Of a DNA stretch of 64,000 nt, positions 63,283 to 64,000 are shown piece after piece. The translations under genes and the position numbers were made by a program. Position 1 is the first letter of the stretch. Each line of letters begins with the position of its first letter. Under the pieces are notes generated by a model, which saw only the letters and a list, made by a program, of their open reading frames with translations, was not told where the DNA came from and made no database searches. The DNA is from Engraulis encrasicolus (lineage: Eukaryota; Chordata; Actinopteri; Clupeiformes; Engraulidae): positions 28,101,634-28,165,633 of the forward strand of contig NC_085872.1 in assembly GCF_034702125.1 (NCBI RefSeq). The letters run 5' to 3'.

Positions 63283-63480
63283 TTGAGTCGTCAGCCAGTG
63301 GCTGCCCATGTCAGGAGGGGAGGCTGCCCAGGCCATGCATGCTGCTGCCCTGGGGCGGGACGTCCCTGAGCACATGTGACTGATGGTATCTGTCTTCTCA
63401 GAGGTGAACCGACGTCCCTGGGGGGTGGGGGTGGGACTGTGTATTTGGGACCTTAGAGCCTGGCTCGTGTCCTCTACACT

Positions 63481-63482
63481 CT

Positions 63483-63572
<90 letters not shown>
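63481..63572. repeat. (CT)n microsatellite
   Basis: About forty-five CT units with one TG interruption near 63500. Confidence 0.95.
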
Positions 63573-63576
<4 letters not shown>

Positions 63577-64000
63577 ACACACACCCTCTCTCTCCCTCTC
63601 CCCTCTGTGTCTCTCTCTAAGTGGAGAGATGTATTGAGTTGGCAGTAAAAGTGACAGATGTATCCAGATGGTTGTGTGACTGATTTATAAGGTAAAAATG
63701 ATCTATGGCTTTCTCAAGGGATGCTCCACCTCTGCATAAACTTGCCGGGTATTTTTCCCCTGTTCTGTGTGCAAGCTTTGCATTTTGTTACTGAGGCCTT
63801 GAGTTTACCGTGTCATTAAATTTTCAGCCGTTTCACTTGCGCTGACCATTCGTCTTCATCAAATTATCCTTTCCGACCCAATATTATTAAACAATGACCC
63901 AACATTTTTCACAGCACGCTCAATACTTCTTGTTCACCACTACAAAGGCTCAATTGAATGGCACCGCACTGCAGCCTTGCTCACGTTGACAGATCTCAAT
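63573..64000. other. Noncoding window end, nothing recognised
   Basis: Unique AT-rich sequence to the window edge. Confidence 0.35.

Overview
The window looks like a piece of a teleost fish nuclear genome. The evidence is one complete c-Myc gene with the usual vertebrate exon layout, a spliced intron/exon grammar (GTAAG...AG), heavy dinucleotide and tetranucleotide microsatellites, a tRNA-derived SINE family and many small hAT-type MITEs. Nothing in it looks bacterial, viral or organellar. The myc a/b paralogue and the species cannot be settled from the sequence alone.

Layout. Positions 1-3540 are upstream flank, with one MITE (2219-2434) and a CTCF-like motif (2890-2904). Positions 3545-6535 are the myc gene: an E2F-site plus TATA-like promoter, noncoding exon 1 ending at 3827, coding exon 2 (4236-4878), coding exon 3 (5243-5811), and a 3'UTR that carries an internal ~168-bp duplication. 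The spliced CDS is 403 codons and keeps MB0, MBI with T58/S62, MBII, MBIIIa, the EEIDVV motif, QHNY, the NLS and the bHLH-zipper.

The remaining ~57 kb (6536-64000) contains no protein-coding gene that I can support. Every long open frame there is low-complexity or repeat-derived. It resembles the noncoding territory that follows MYC in other vertebrates (the PVT1 region in mammals). Two short blocks look promoter-like: 9236-9420 (CRE plus NRF1 motif) and 41688-41790 (CTCF-like, CRE and E2F motifs beside a ~260-bp tandem array at 40848-41665). These are the best candidates for noncoding promoters or a domain boundary, but that is inference.

Repeats dominate the desert. I could define about ten MITEs with terminal inverted repeats; seven have exact 8-bp target duplications and one more matches at 7 of 8. 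One of them is nested inside another (62288-62764). Two TTAA-flanked elements sit end to end (36626-37218). There are six copies of one tRNA-derived SINE, several with matching target duplications. A 13-copy 37-bp minisatellite (62800-63282), a 300-bp polypurine array (47779-48080) and very long CT, CA/GT and ACTC microsatellites make up most of the rest.
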